The translations under genes were made by a program, and so were the position numbers. Below the pieces are notes generated by a model. The model searched no databases and was not told the origin of the DNA. It worked only from the letters and a program-made list of their open reading frames with translations. A stretch of DNA of 64,000 nucleotides from DAIDKA01 sp035487155 (GTDB taxonomy: Bacteria; Pseudomonadota; Gammaproteobacteria; Steroidobacterales; Steroidobacteraceae): the NCBI GenBank assembly GCA_035487155.1, contig DATHMK010000033.1, forward strand, positions 1 through 64,000. The letters are read 5' to 3'. This document shows positions 16,607 through 24,346 of the stretch, piece after piece (position 1 is the stretch's first letter; each line of letters begins with the position of its first letter).

Positions 16607-17862
16607 GGGGCGGGCCTCCTCAGGATGAGCGGCATGCGGGTCGTTGGCCCGTGGATCGTCAGGCACAACAGCAGCCCAACGCCCAGCATGACGATCGGTA
16701 GCTTGAGAATCTGATCAACTCCCAGACGTTGAGCAAGATGGCCGACGAGTACCGGGGCGATTCCGCCGCCAAACAGCTCCCCGACGGCAATCACCAATCC
16801 GGAGGCGGTCGCCATAAGCGCCACGGGGACGGCTTCGGAACATAGCGGCCCGACGGTGAGGGTGATCAGGGCATTGTTGAAGAAATGCACGAAGAATAGT
16901 GAGGCGAACAGCAAACCGACGTGTGCGCCCGTGTTGGCCAGCAGTACCAGGGAAAGCAGGGCGCCGGCGGCGGACAACGCCAACACCGGTTTGCGTCCCA
17001 GCCGGTCCGAAAGCGACGCCAGCAGAAACGTTCCGACCGTGGCTCCGAGGCCGATCGCCGACATCACCGTGCCCATCTGCGGCAGTGGCAGCTTCAGATA
17101 GTCGACGAGGTAGTTGGGCAGGAAGGCGCTCGTGGTGATGAGGCAGGTGAGCCAGCAAAGCATGAGAAGTGCGGCTATACGAATGTTCGAATATCCAAGC
17201 ACGGCCTTCCAGGCCGCGAGGACGGCACTAACCCCTGTCGCGGCTGCCGCCACGCGGGGGACCTCGGGGGCGCTGCGCGGTTCGGGGATGACCAGCCAGA
17301 CGGCGCGCGCGACGGCAAGACCCGGCGGCACGAACACGAGGAAGATCCAGCGCCAATCGATAAAACGCAGCACTCCGGCCACGATCAGGGGCGCGAGACC
17401 GAGCCCGAACAGGGGCAGCATCATCTGTTGAATGCCGATGTTGAAGCCACGGCGCCCCGGTCCGGAGGCATCCAGCGTGCCTGCAATGCTGGCCGGCGTG
17501 TAGGCCCCGTCGGCGATTCCCATTACCAGGCGAACCGCGATCAGGCCGATCAATCCAGTGGCCATGCCGCTCGCGCCTATCAACAACGAGAATACGACCA
17601 GTGACGCGGTCAATACTCGGCGCCGGCCGATACGGTCCGACAGATTGCCCACGAACAGCGCGGCGATTCCCCAGGCGATTGCGAGGGCTCCCGTGATGAC
17701 GCCGATGTCCCCGTAATCCAGATGCAGATCGCGGGCGATGACCGGAAACAGCGTGGTGATGAGGAAGCGATCGATGCCAACCAGTCCGAAACCTAGGGCC
17801 AGCACGGCGACGATGATGTTCTCGCGGTGCCGTGCCCGCACGATGTCCGTTGCCTGCTTCAC
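16603..17862 (-). CDS. MFS transporter
   Basis: 419 residues with about 12 hydrophobic segments. The loop-2 MFS signature GNLSDRIGRRRVL and its repeat SLSDRLGRKPVL are both present. The N terminus (FGLVGIDRFLITTLFPVIAR) resembles proton-coupled organic-acid transporters. It sits inside the catabolic operon, overlapping genes on both sides by 4 bp, and so probably imports the operon's substrate. Inner membrane. Confidence 0.9.
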   Translation of the reverse strand: MKQATDIVRARHRENIIVAVLALGFGLVGIDRFLITTLFPVIARDLHLDYGDIGVITGALAIAWGIAALFVGNLSDRIGRRRVLTASLVVFSLLIGASGMATGLIGLIAVRLVMGIADGAYTPASIAGTLDASGPGRRGFNIGIQQMMLPLFGLGLAPLIVAGVLRFIDWRWIFLVFVPPGLAVARAVWLVIPEPRSAPEVPRVAAAATGVSAVLAAWKAVLGYSNIRIAALLMLCWLTCLITTSAFLPNYLVDYLKLPLPQMGTVMSAIGLGATVGTFLLASLSDRLGRKPVLALSAAGALLSLVLLANTGAHVGLLFASLFFVHFFNNALITLTVGPLCSEAVPVALMATASGLVIAVGELFGGGIAPVLVGHLAQRLGVDQILKLPIVMLGVGLLLCLTIHGPTTRMPLILRRPAP

Positions 17863-18776
17863 TTGAGCGGCCCGTGCCGCTGTGCGTGGAGCAGATGCGC
17901 CTTCAGGCGCCGTCGCAGATCATCCATCTGCGGTTGCGACCAGGTGCGAAATCCGACTCCGGACTTGAATCCGAGCCGACCCGCTGCCACCTGTTTCTCC
18001 AGAAAAGGGTTCGGCCCAGGGTCGCGGTTGAGCTCCGGAATGATCGTCCTGTGTATGTCCAGGGTCAGATCGAGGCCTACAAGATCGGCGTTTTCCAGCG
18101 GCCCGAGGACTGCCAGGCGCAGGCCGAAGCTGTTTTTCACGCAGGCGTCGAGCGTCGCCGCATCGCAGATTCCCTCGCCCACCATTGCGATGGCTTCCCG
18201 CCACAGTGCGTGCTGCAGCCGATTACCGACGAATCCCGGCACATCCTTGACAATGTGGGCGGGTGACTTGCCAACTGATGTCAGCAGCTCCATCACCCAG
18301 CGCACGCACTCGACGGAGGTCTGATCCGTCTGCACGACCTCGACCAGGGGAATCAGTGCCGGCGGGTTCCACCAGTGCGTGCCGAGGATCCGCTGGTTCG
18401 TGGGCAGGCCCGCGGCGATGCGATGAATTGGAATCACGGACGTATTGGAGGCCAGGATTGCCCTCGACGGGCTGAGCGCGACGAGTTGCGTAAAAATCGA
18501 TTGCTTGACCTCGAGCTTTTCAGGGCCGGCTTCGATCACCAAGTCTGCCTGTGCCACGGCCTGCGCGAGGTTTGCCGTCGTCGCGACGGCATCAGCCAGC
18601 GACTCATCACGGTCCAGCAGGCGCAGGTCGGCCGCCACCCGCTCTCGAATCGAACCGCGGGCTTCGGCACTGGGTTCAAAGACCGTGACATGATGGCCGC
18701 CCGCAATGAAGACTTGGGCGATTCCGGCGCCCATGAGGCCGCCGCCGACGATCGCAATGGATCGCGGTTCAGGCAT
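17859..18776 (-). CDS. 3-hydroxyacyl-CoA/L-carnitine-type dehydrogenase
   Basis: 305 residues. A Rossmann fold opens with IAIVGGGLMGAGIAQVF (GxGxxG) and an acidic residue after the second strand (VFEPS, NAD preference). LASNTSVIPI and GTHWWNPPALIPLVEVV carry the conserved catalytic His of this family, and VKDVPGFVGNRLQHALWREA begins the C-terminal dimer domain. Members oxidise beta-hydroxy groups, either on CoA thioesters or on free acids such as carnitine. Placed next to a BKACE, it probably makes the beta-keto acid that is then cleaved. It overlaps the MFS start by 4 bp. Confidence 0.88.
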   Translation of the reverse strand: MPEPRSIAIVGGGLMGAGIAQVFIAGGHHVTVFEPSAEARGSIRERVAADLRLLDRDESLADAVATTANLAQAVAQADLVIEAGPEKLEVKQSIFTQLVALSPSRAILASNTSVIPIHRIAAGLPTNQRILGTHWWNPPALIPLVEVVQTDQTSVECVRWVMELLTSVGKSPAHIVKDVPGFVGNRLQHALWREAIAMVGEGICDAATLDACVKNSFGLRLAVLGPLENADLVGLDLTLDIHRTIIPELNRDPGPNPFLEKQVAAGRLGFKSGVGFRTWSQPQMDDLRRRLKAHLLHAQRHGPLK

Positions 18777-18781
18777 GCTGG

Positions 18782-19582
18782 CTAGCCTGCGGTGTACCCG
18801 CCGTCTGCGTAGACGACGTGGCCGGTGTGGAAGTCTGAGGCGCGTGAACAGAGAAACAGCAACGGGCCCGCAAGGTCCTCTGGCTCGCCCAATCTGCCAA
18901 GCGGCACGCGCGCGAGGAAACCGGCGCGCACCTTGGCCGCGTTGTCATTGTTCTCGAACATCCAGGCCGTCAGCGGCGAGCGGAACACCGTGGGCGCGAT
19001 CGCATTGACCGTAATCGCGTGCTTGCCCCATTCGCATCCCAGGGCCTTCGTCAGCCCGTCGACGGCGGATTTGGATGCGCAGTAGGCGGAGTAACCGGCG
19101 GGGTGTCCGAGCTTGCCCCGCGCCGAGGAGGTGAACACGACCTTTCCGCCGCGGCCCTGCGCGATCATGCGACGGCCGGCGGCACGCGCGATGAGCCAGG
19201 TGCCGTCCAGATTGGCCTGCAGCACCCGCGAGAATCTCTCGGGTGACATTTCGGTGATGGGCGCGACATCGTTCATGCCGGAGGCGACCACCAGGATGTC
19301 CACGCCACCAAATGCCCCGACGGCGGCATCGATGATGATCTCGGAATCAGCTTCCGTGTTCGGACGCCGGGGAACGGCGCATACCTGAACTCCTTCGGCG
19401 GACAATTCCTCCGCCAGGAGCCCGAGCTCCGCCGCGTTGCCGGCTGCGAGGGTGAGCCGCGCTCCTGCTCGCCCCAAAGTGACGCACGCGACTTTGCCAA
19501 ATGCGCCCGTGGCGCCCACGACAATGGCGGACTTTCCGCGCACGTCGAACAGGCCCGCCTGATCGAACGCGGGAAGCGTCAT
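18782..19582 (-). CDS. Short-chain dehydrogenase/reductase
   Basis: 266 residues from the ATG at 19582, which overlaps the cupin stop by 4 bp; the frame open to 20050 covers other genes. The cofactor loop is VVGATGAFGK (a TGxxxGxG variant), the active-site Ser is in VVFTSSARGKLG and the Tyr-Lys pair in YCASK. C-terminal substrate loop and DGGYTAG end are typical. An NAD(P)-dependent alcohol or ketone redox step in the operon pathway is likely. Confidence 0.9.
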   Translation of the reverse strand: MTLPAFDQAGLFDVRGKSAIVVGATGAFGKVACVTLGRAGARLTLAAGNAAELGLLAEELSAEGVQVCAVPRRPNTEADSEIIIDAAVGAFGGVDILVVASGMNDVAPITEMSPERFSRVLQANLDGTWLIARAAGRRMIAQGRGGKVVFTSSARGKLGHPAGYSAYCASKSAVDGLTKALGCEWGKHAITVNAIAPTVFRSPLTAWMFENNDNAAKVRAGFLARVPLGRLGEPEDLAGPLLFLCSRASDFHTGHVVYADGGYTAG

Positions 19583-19929
19583 GGGCGCTGCGCCGGATGC
19601 GGCATGACCACGAGCATCGTCGCAACCTGGTTGGAGGCATTGCGTATGCTTCTGGCCTCTCCGCCAGGAATGTGGCAGCTGTCCATGGCGTGAAGCACAT
19701 GCACGGTGCCATCCGCCAGTTCCACCGTGACTTCGCCCTCCAGGACGACGTAGATCTTCTCCAGTGGACCGGCATCCATTTCGGCACCGCCTTGCGGAAG
19801 GAAGTGGGATACCCCGACCCAGGCGAATCGCGAGGCGCTCATATCGAAGCCCTGCAGTCGCAGTGAACGCATGTCGAAGTGCTTCGGCGCGTCGTAACGC
19901 CGGGCGTCGCTGTATCGGGTGATCTGCAT
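19579..19929 (-). CDS. Cupin-domain protein
   Basis: 116 residues, a single cupin barrel. Motif 1 is degenerate (VSHFLPQGGAEMDAGPLEKI, then YVVLEGEVTVEL), and motif 2 is DSCHIPGGEARSIRNAS. Metal ligands are only partly conserved (Glu and His). Such small cupins are isomerases, binding proteins or minor enzymes. It lies between the cyclase (11 bp gap) and the SDR (4 bp overlap) and probably serves the same pathway. No specific function can be given. Confidence 0.8.
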   Translation of the reverse strand: MQITRYSDARRYDAPKHFDMRSLRLQGFDMSASRFAWVGVSHFLPQGGAEMDAGPLEKIYVVLEGEVTVELADGTVHVLHAMDSCHIPGGEARSIRNASNQVATMLVVMPHPAQRP

Positions 19930-19940
19930 TGCTGACTCCG

Positions 19941-20810
19941 CTATGCGGAACGACCCGTCTCGATCCTGAATTTACCGGAGGGGTCGAGCATTGCCACGAG
20001 GCGCACGATGCATCCATCTCCTTTCTTCCAGCGCCAGGGAAACGCGGCAAACGTCACGCGCTTGCCGGTGACTTTGTCGATGTCCCCGCCGATGTTCTCG
20101 AAGCCGCAGATGCCCGCCGAGAGGATCGCATTGTGACAGGGCTCCCACTCGGGAAAGTCCTCGATGACTTTGTGCCCGGTCTCGCGCTCGTATTCCTGGT
20201 TGAGCTTCGGCAGCAGGCCGTGCGGAGCGCCCGGTCCGTGCGGACCGATGGCAGTGCCCAACGGATGATCGAGCGCCTGGGTGTCGGATCCGCACATCTT
20301 CACCTTACGCTGGACGAACCACTCCCCGGCTTCCTTGTAGAATCCGGGTGAGTAGCCGTAATAGTGCTGATTGTCTCCGTAGTACTTGTGCCACCCCGTG
20401 TTGACGATGGCGATGTCGCCGGGCTGGATCCTGGGACGTGCGTCCTCGAGATCCTTCGCGGTGATGACCTCCCACTTCTTCTTCGGAATGGACACCACCA
20501 CACCGGTGCCGAAGAAGTAGGGCAGCGGGACCTCGTCCATGAACGGGGTGCCCTGCACGACATGCGCCGGAGCATCGATGTGGGTGCCGGAGTGCATCAC
20601 CGTCGTGATTCTTTGGGTCAGCACGCCCGACTTGGACATGCCGTGCAGACGTTCGATTTTGACGTCCTCGAAGTAGGGCCAGCAGGGCTGTCCAAGGCCC
20701 CAGGGGTGGCTCAGGTCATAGAACTCAAGGCCCATCTTGTTGAGCAGATTGGATTCCTCGAATCTGCAAAGACTCTCATTGCGCCAGTCGCCATCTTCCC
20801 AGCCAGGCAT
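19941..20810 (-). CDS. Cyclase-family (kynurenine formamidase-like) hydrolase
   Basis: About 289 residues from the ATG at 20810 (AGGTG six bases upstream). The metal motif HSGTHIDAPAHV is the signature of the cyclase/formamidase family, and DIAIVNTGWHKYYG and CGSDTQALDHP are conserved further on. Members hydrolyse cyclic or amide bonds, for example N-formylkynurenine or isatin. First gene of the nine-gene minus-strand operon; the two inverted repeats at 20848-20918 stand in its promoter region. Confidence 0.88.
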   Translation of the reverse strand: MPGWEDGDWRNESLCRFEESNLLNKMGLEFYDLSHPWGLGQPCWPYFEDVKIERLHGMSKSGVLTQRITTVMHSGTHIDAPAHVVQGTPFMDEVPLPYFFGTGVVVSIPKKKWEVITAKDLEDARPRIQPGDIAIVNTGWHKYYGDNQHYYGYSPGFYKEAGEWFVQRKVKMCGSDTQALDHPLGTAIGPHGPGAPHGLLPKLNQEYERETGHKVIEDFPEWEPCHNAILSAGICGFENIGGDIDKVTGKRVTFAAFPWRWKKGDGCIVRLVAMLDPSGKFRIETGRSA

Positions 20811-20847
20811 GCGCGCACCTCGTATGTAGCGTATCGTGGAGCAGGTG

Positions 20848-20918
20848 TACCGGAATACGGTATGACGATCGACTTGCGGAGTCAACCGAGGGCCGCACCG
20901 GAGTTACCGCACTGCGGT
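20848..20918. promoter_or_regulatory. Paired ACCG-N5-CGGT inverted repeats, likely LysR sites
   Basis: In the divergent region between the cyclase operon and the LysR gene, ACCG GAATA CGGT (20849-20861) and ACCG CACTG CGGT (20906-20918) repeat the same pattern, centres 57 bp apart. The first extends to TACCG/CGGTA. LysR regulators bind dyads in exactly this setting, usually one recognition and one activation site. Binding is inferred. Confidence 0.6.
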
Positions 20919-20994
20919 CAAGGCCGCCGCTACAGTGGCTGCGTTCTCGATTATCATGGTGGCGTGATCGGCGCGCGACATGGGAGTGGGCACA

Positions 20995-21939
20995 ATGAAC
21001 CTCAATCGTCTCGATCTGAATCTGCTGGTTGCACTGGATGTCCTGCTCTCCGAGCGCAGCATCACGCACGCGGCCGAACGCCTGAACCTCAGTCCTTCGG
21101 CGACGAGTGGCGCACTCGCGCGTCTGCGGGTGTACTTCGATGATGAGCTGCTGACGCAAATCGGCCGCCGCATGGTGCCAACGCCGCTGGGCGAAAGCCT
21201 CGAAACCAGCGTCCGCGACTGCCTGCTTCACGTGCAGGCGACGGTCGACATCAGGCCGCAGTTCAATCCGCTGAAGTCCAAGCGCAACTTCAAGCTGATG
21301 ATGTCGGACTATGTCTCAACGGTGCTGATGCCGGCGGCACTGCAGCGCCTGCAGGGCGAAGCCCCGGGCGTGACGATCGAGCTGATCGGGAATGAGAATG
21401 AGCCGTGGGCGGCCCTGAGCCGCGGTCAGATCGACTTCCTCGTCCTGCCGCGCAACTTCATCCGTCAGGAGCACCCGGCGGAGGTTCTATTCGAGGATGG
21501 CTACGTGTGTGTTTGCTGGAGTGGTAACACCCTGATCGGTGATCAGATCAGCATCGAGCAGTGCCTGCAGCTTGGACACGTGGTGGCGCGGATCGGCACC
21601 CAGCGCCCCCCCACCATCGATGAGTGGTTCTTCGAGCGCTTCGGTCACGCACGGCGGGTGGAGGTCATCGCGACCAATTTCAACAGCGTGCCCCATCTGT
21701 TGGTCGGCACCAATCGCATTTCGATCATGCACCGGCGGCTGGCGCTCGCCTATGGCCGAGCATTGCCCTTGAAGATATTGCCCTCGCCGATGGCCATGCC
21801 GCAGCTCGTTGAAATGATCCAATGGCACAAGACTCGCGACCGTGATCCTGGAAGGGCCTGGCTGTGTGAGATTTTGCGCTCCGCAGCGGAAAGCTCATCC
21901 GAGCGCGCCCCCGTGGAATTGACGGCCGTCAGGGGCTAG
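20995..21939 (+). CDS. LysR-family regulator
   Basis: About 314 residues. The N-terminal HTH (RLDLNLLVALDVLLSERSIT, HAAERLNLSPSATSGALARL) is classic for the NodD/PcpR-like branch, followed by the periplasmic-binding-fold effector domain. The ATG at 20995 has GGAG-like sequence upstream and a normal N terminus; an in-frame ATG at 20980 adds five residues. Divergent from the cyclase operon and probably its activator, with the two dyads at 20848-20918 between them. Confidence 0.92.
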   Translation: MNLNRLDLNLLVALDVLLSERSITHAAERLNLSPSATSGALARLRVYFDDELLTQIGRRMVPTPLGESLETSVRDCLLHVQATVDIRPQFNPLKSKRNFKLMMSDYVSTVLMPAALQRLQGEAPGVTIELIGNENEPWAALSRGQIDFLVLPRNFIRQEHPAEVLFEDGYVCVCWSGNTLIGDQISIEQCLQLGHVVARIGTQRPPTIDEWFFERFGHARRVEVIATNFNSVPHLLVGTNRISIMHRRLALAYGRALPLKILPSPMAMPQLVEMIQWHKTRDRDPGRAWLCEILRSAAESSSERAPVELTAVRG

Positions 21940-22087
21940 GACCCCGATGGCATAGCATCATTCGGCCCGGTCGAAAGGACGTGTCCGTGGAATCGAATTC
22001 CCTCCCCGGCGGGGTTGCTTTAGCTTCTTGCGCTGCCGGGGACGTCATTCGACGTGCGAGAGAATCGGGGGCGCTTGGGAACGGGAT

Positions 22088-23323
22088 ATGATTCTCTTCA
22101 AGAACACGAGCATCTTCGACGGCAGTGGCGCTGCGCCGTATCCCGGGGACGTTCTGGTTCAGGAAAACCGCATTGTTGCGGTGTCCCGAGCCGGTTTTGC
22201 CAATTCTTCCGTGCCGGATGCGACGATTGTTGACGGGGCAGGAACCACTCTGATGCCCGGAATGACCGAGGCGCACGCCCATTTGAGTTGGCCGAGCTCG
22301 GTTGAGCGCTTCGTGCCGGCCATGAGCCTGCCGCCTGAGGATCTGGCGCTCAATACGGCACGCAACGCACGAATTCTGCTGGACCATGGGTTCACGAGCG
22401 CGTACTCGGGGGGCGCCCTCGAAAAGACGCTCGAAATCACCCTCAAGGCAGATATCGACGCGGGCAGGACTCCCGGCCCCAGACTGGTGCCGGCATCAAT
22501 AGAGCGCGAACCGCCGAATGAGACTGCCTTCCTCGCCGGAGCCAGTGTGGCAGAACACGGCACGGGTGCGCAGGGAGTGCGGGCGTTCGTCAAGGAGTGC
22601 GCCGCGAAAGGGGCGAAAGTCGTGAAGTTTCTCCTCTCCGGGGAGAGCGCGCTCAAGCCTGGGGCATCGATGCAGACCCTGTATTCGGAGGAGGAAATGC
22701 GCGCCGCGGGCGAGCAGGCACGCGAGTCCGGAGTGTGGCTTACCGGCCATGCGCATTGTTCCGATGCCATCAAGATGGGTCTGCGGAACGGTTTTCGCGT
22801 TCTGTATCACTGCACCTATGCGGACGAAGAAGCCATCGACATGCTGGCCGCTCGTAAGTCGGAGATATTTGTCGCTCCCACCATTGGGATCGTGCAGGCG
22901 ACGTTGGACGCAACGCCGCCACCGAACTTCGACATGACCCACATGAAGGCCGACGCGACTGCGGTGCTGGAGCGTCAGAAGAAACTGGCGCCGGAGCTCA
23001 AGCGCCGCGGAGTGCGGCTGCTACCCGGCGGCGACTATGGATTTCCCTTCAATCCCAACGGGCGCAATGCACGCGACCTCGAGTTATTCGTCCGGCACCT
23101 GGGATTTACCGCCATCGAAGCGCTCGTTGCCGTCACGAGGGGTGGCGGGGAGATCATGGGCCTGGAACATGAGCTTGGCCGCATCGAACCGGGATATCTC
23201 GCGGACCTGCTGCTGGTACGGGGCGACCCGACCCGCGATGTCGCCCTTCTTCAGGATAAGCAGAATCTGCTTGCGATCATGAAGGATGGCCGGTTTCACA
23301 AAGCTCCTGTCGCCCACACCTAG
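22088..23323 (+). CDS. Metal-dependent amidohydrolase
   Basis: About 411 residues from the ATG at 22088. Typical TIM-barrel amidohydrolase: MPGMTEAHAHLS gives the HxH metal pair, KVVKFLLSGE a possible carbamylated Lys, LTGHAH and LYHCTYAD further His ligands, and LPGGDYGFPF the catalytic Asp. The flanking beta-sandwich ends with PGYLADLLLVRGDP. Related to imidazolonepropionase/prolidase-type enzymes; no signal peptide. It precedes an esterase gene by 12 bp and may start the operon that runs to 29786. Substrate unknown. Confidence 0.88.
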   Translation: MILFKNTSIFDGSGAAPYPGDVLVQENRIVAVSRAGFANSSVPDATIVDGAGTTLMPGMTEAHAHLSWPSSVERFVPAMSLPPEDLALNTARNARILLDHGFTSAYSGGALEKTLEITLKADIDAGRTPGPRLVPASIEREPPNETAFLAGASVAEHGTGAQGVRAFVKECAAKGAKVVKFLLSGESALKPGASMQTLYSEEEMRAAGEQARESGVWLTGHAHCSDAIKMGLRNGFRVLYHCTYADEEAIDMLAARKSEIFVAPTIGIVQATLDATPPPNFDMTHMKADATAVLERQKKLAPELKRRGVRLLPGGDYGFPFNPNGRNARDLELFVRHLGFTAIEALVAVTRGGGEIMGLEHELGRIEPGYLADLLLVRGDPTRDVALLQDKQNLLAIMKDGRFHKAPVAHT

Positions 23324-23335
23324 CCGAGCATACCC

Positions 23336-24292
23336 ATGAACCGGTTGGTCAGCGCAGGGTCGGGCGATGGCGAGAATGTGTCCTCCGACAGCGCCTCGAG
23401 CGAGCCTCTGAAATCGAGCATTGAGGGCCGAATTCGTGCACTGGGCGCCGTGCTCGACATGCCCTTCACGCAGGCGATCTACAAGCCGCTTCTGGATCGT
23501 CAACCGCGCGAAGGGGTAAAAGTCAGACGCGACCTTCGATATGGGAGCGACGAACGGCAGCGGCTGGACATCTACGAACCGGAGGCGCAATCCACGGCAC
23601 TTCAATCTTTGCTGCTTCTCATGCCAGGCGGCGGTTTCATCCGCGGCGACAAGGCTGAACGGGAGAATTTCGGCCAGCGCTTCGCACGCGAAGGGATCGT
23701 AACCGCGGTCGCCAACTACCGCTTGGCGCCCCTGCACCAATGGCCGGCGGGAGCGGAGGATGTGATCGCCGCCTATGTGTGGGTGAGGCAGAACGCAGCC
23801 CAGCTTGGCGTGGATCCGAATCGCATCTTCCTCGCGGGGGAATCGGCCGGCGCGGCCCACGTGGCGGCAGCCACGCTGGTGCGGCGCTTCCACCCTAAGG
23901 AGGGCCTGGCCATCGCGGGGACTGTGCTGATATCAGGCGTGTACAACGCTCATCTGGAACGGCTGGCCCGAATGCAGTTCGGCGTGGCGACGCCGGATCC
24001 GCGCAACGAGGCGTATTTCGGCTCCGACTTCGCGCGCTACCGGCAGATGTCAACCGTCGAGCTGATCGATGCGCCGCCCGCCGCTCCGCTTCTCATCACC
24101 TACGCTGAACTGGATTTGCTCGGGATGCAGGTGCAGGCGGGTGAACTATTCGCAAGATTGGTGACACAACACGGCTACAGCCCCCAGCTGCGCATTATTC
24201 GGGGCCACAATCATTTGACGCAGGTATATGCCGTGAACACCGGCGATGAGTCCCTGAGCGCTCCGCTGCTGGAATTCCTGCGGGCGCGATAA
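23336..24292 (+). CDS. HSL-type alpha/beta hydrolase
   Basis: 318 residues, no signal peptide. The oxyanion motif is LMPGGGFIRGD (in place of HGGG), the nucleophile Ser170 lies in GESAGAAH, followed by YAELDLLG (Asp) and RGHNHLTQ (His). Hormone-sensitive-lipase-like carboxylesterases hydrolyse short acyl or aryl esters in the cytoplasm. It follows the amidohydrolase closely and precedes the GH3 gene by 54 bp. Confidence 0.88.
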   Translation: MNRLVSAGSGDGENVSSDSASSEPLKSSIEGRIRALGAVLDMPFTQAIYKPLLDRQPREGVKVRRDLRYGSDERQRLDIYEPEAQSTALQSLLLLMPGGGFIRGDKAERENFGQRFAREGIVTAVANYRLAPLHQWPAGAEDVIAAYVWVRQNAAQLGVDPNRIFLAGESAGAAHVAAATLVRRFHPKEGLAIAGTVLISGVYNAHLERLARMQFGVATPDPRNEAYFGSDFARYRQMSTVELIDAPPAAPLLITYAELDLLGMQVQAGELFARLVTQHGYSPQLRIIRGHNHLTQVYAVNTGDESLSAPLLEFLRAR

Positions 24293-24346
24293 GGAATCTG
24301 GCGGCGAGCAAGTGCATTGCGCTTTGAATCTTTAAGGGTGTCCGCG

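Noticed and set aside
18782..20050. 422-codon version of the SDR
   Set aside because: Its first 156 codons overlap the cupin and cyclase genes; the SDR fold starts at 19582 with an ATGA overlap.
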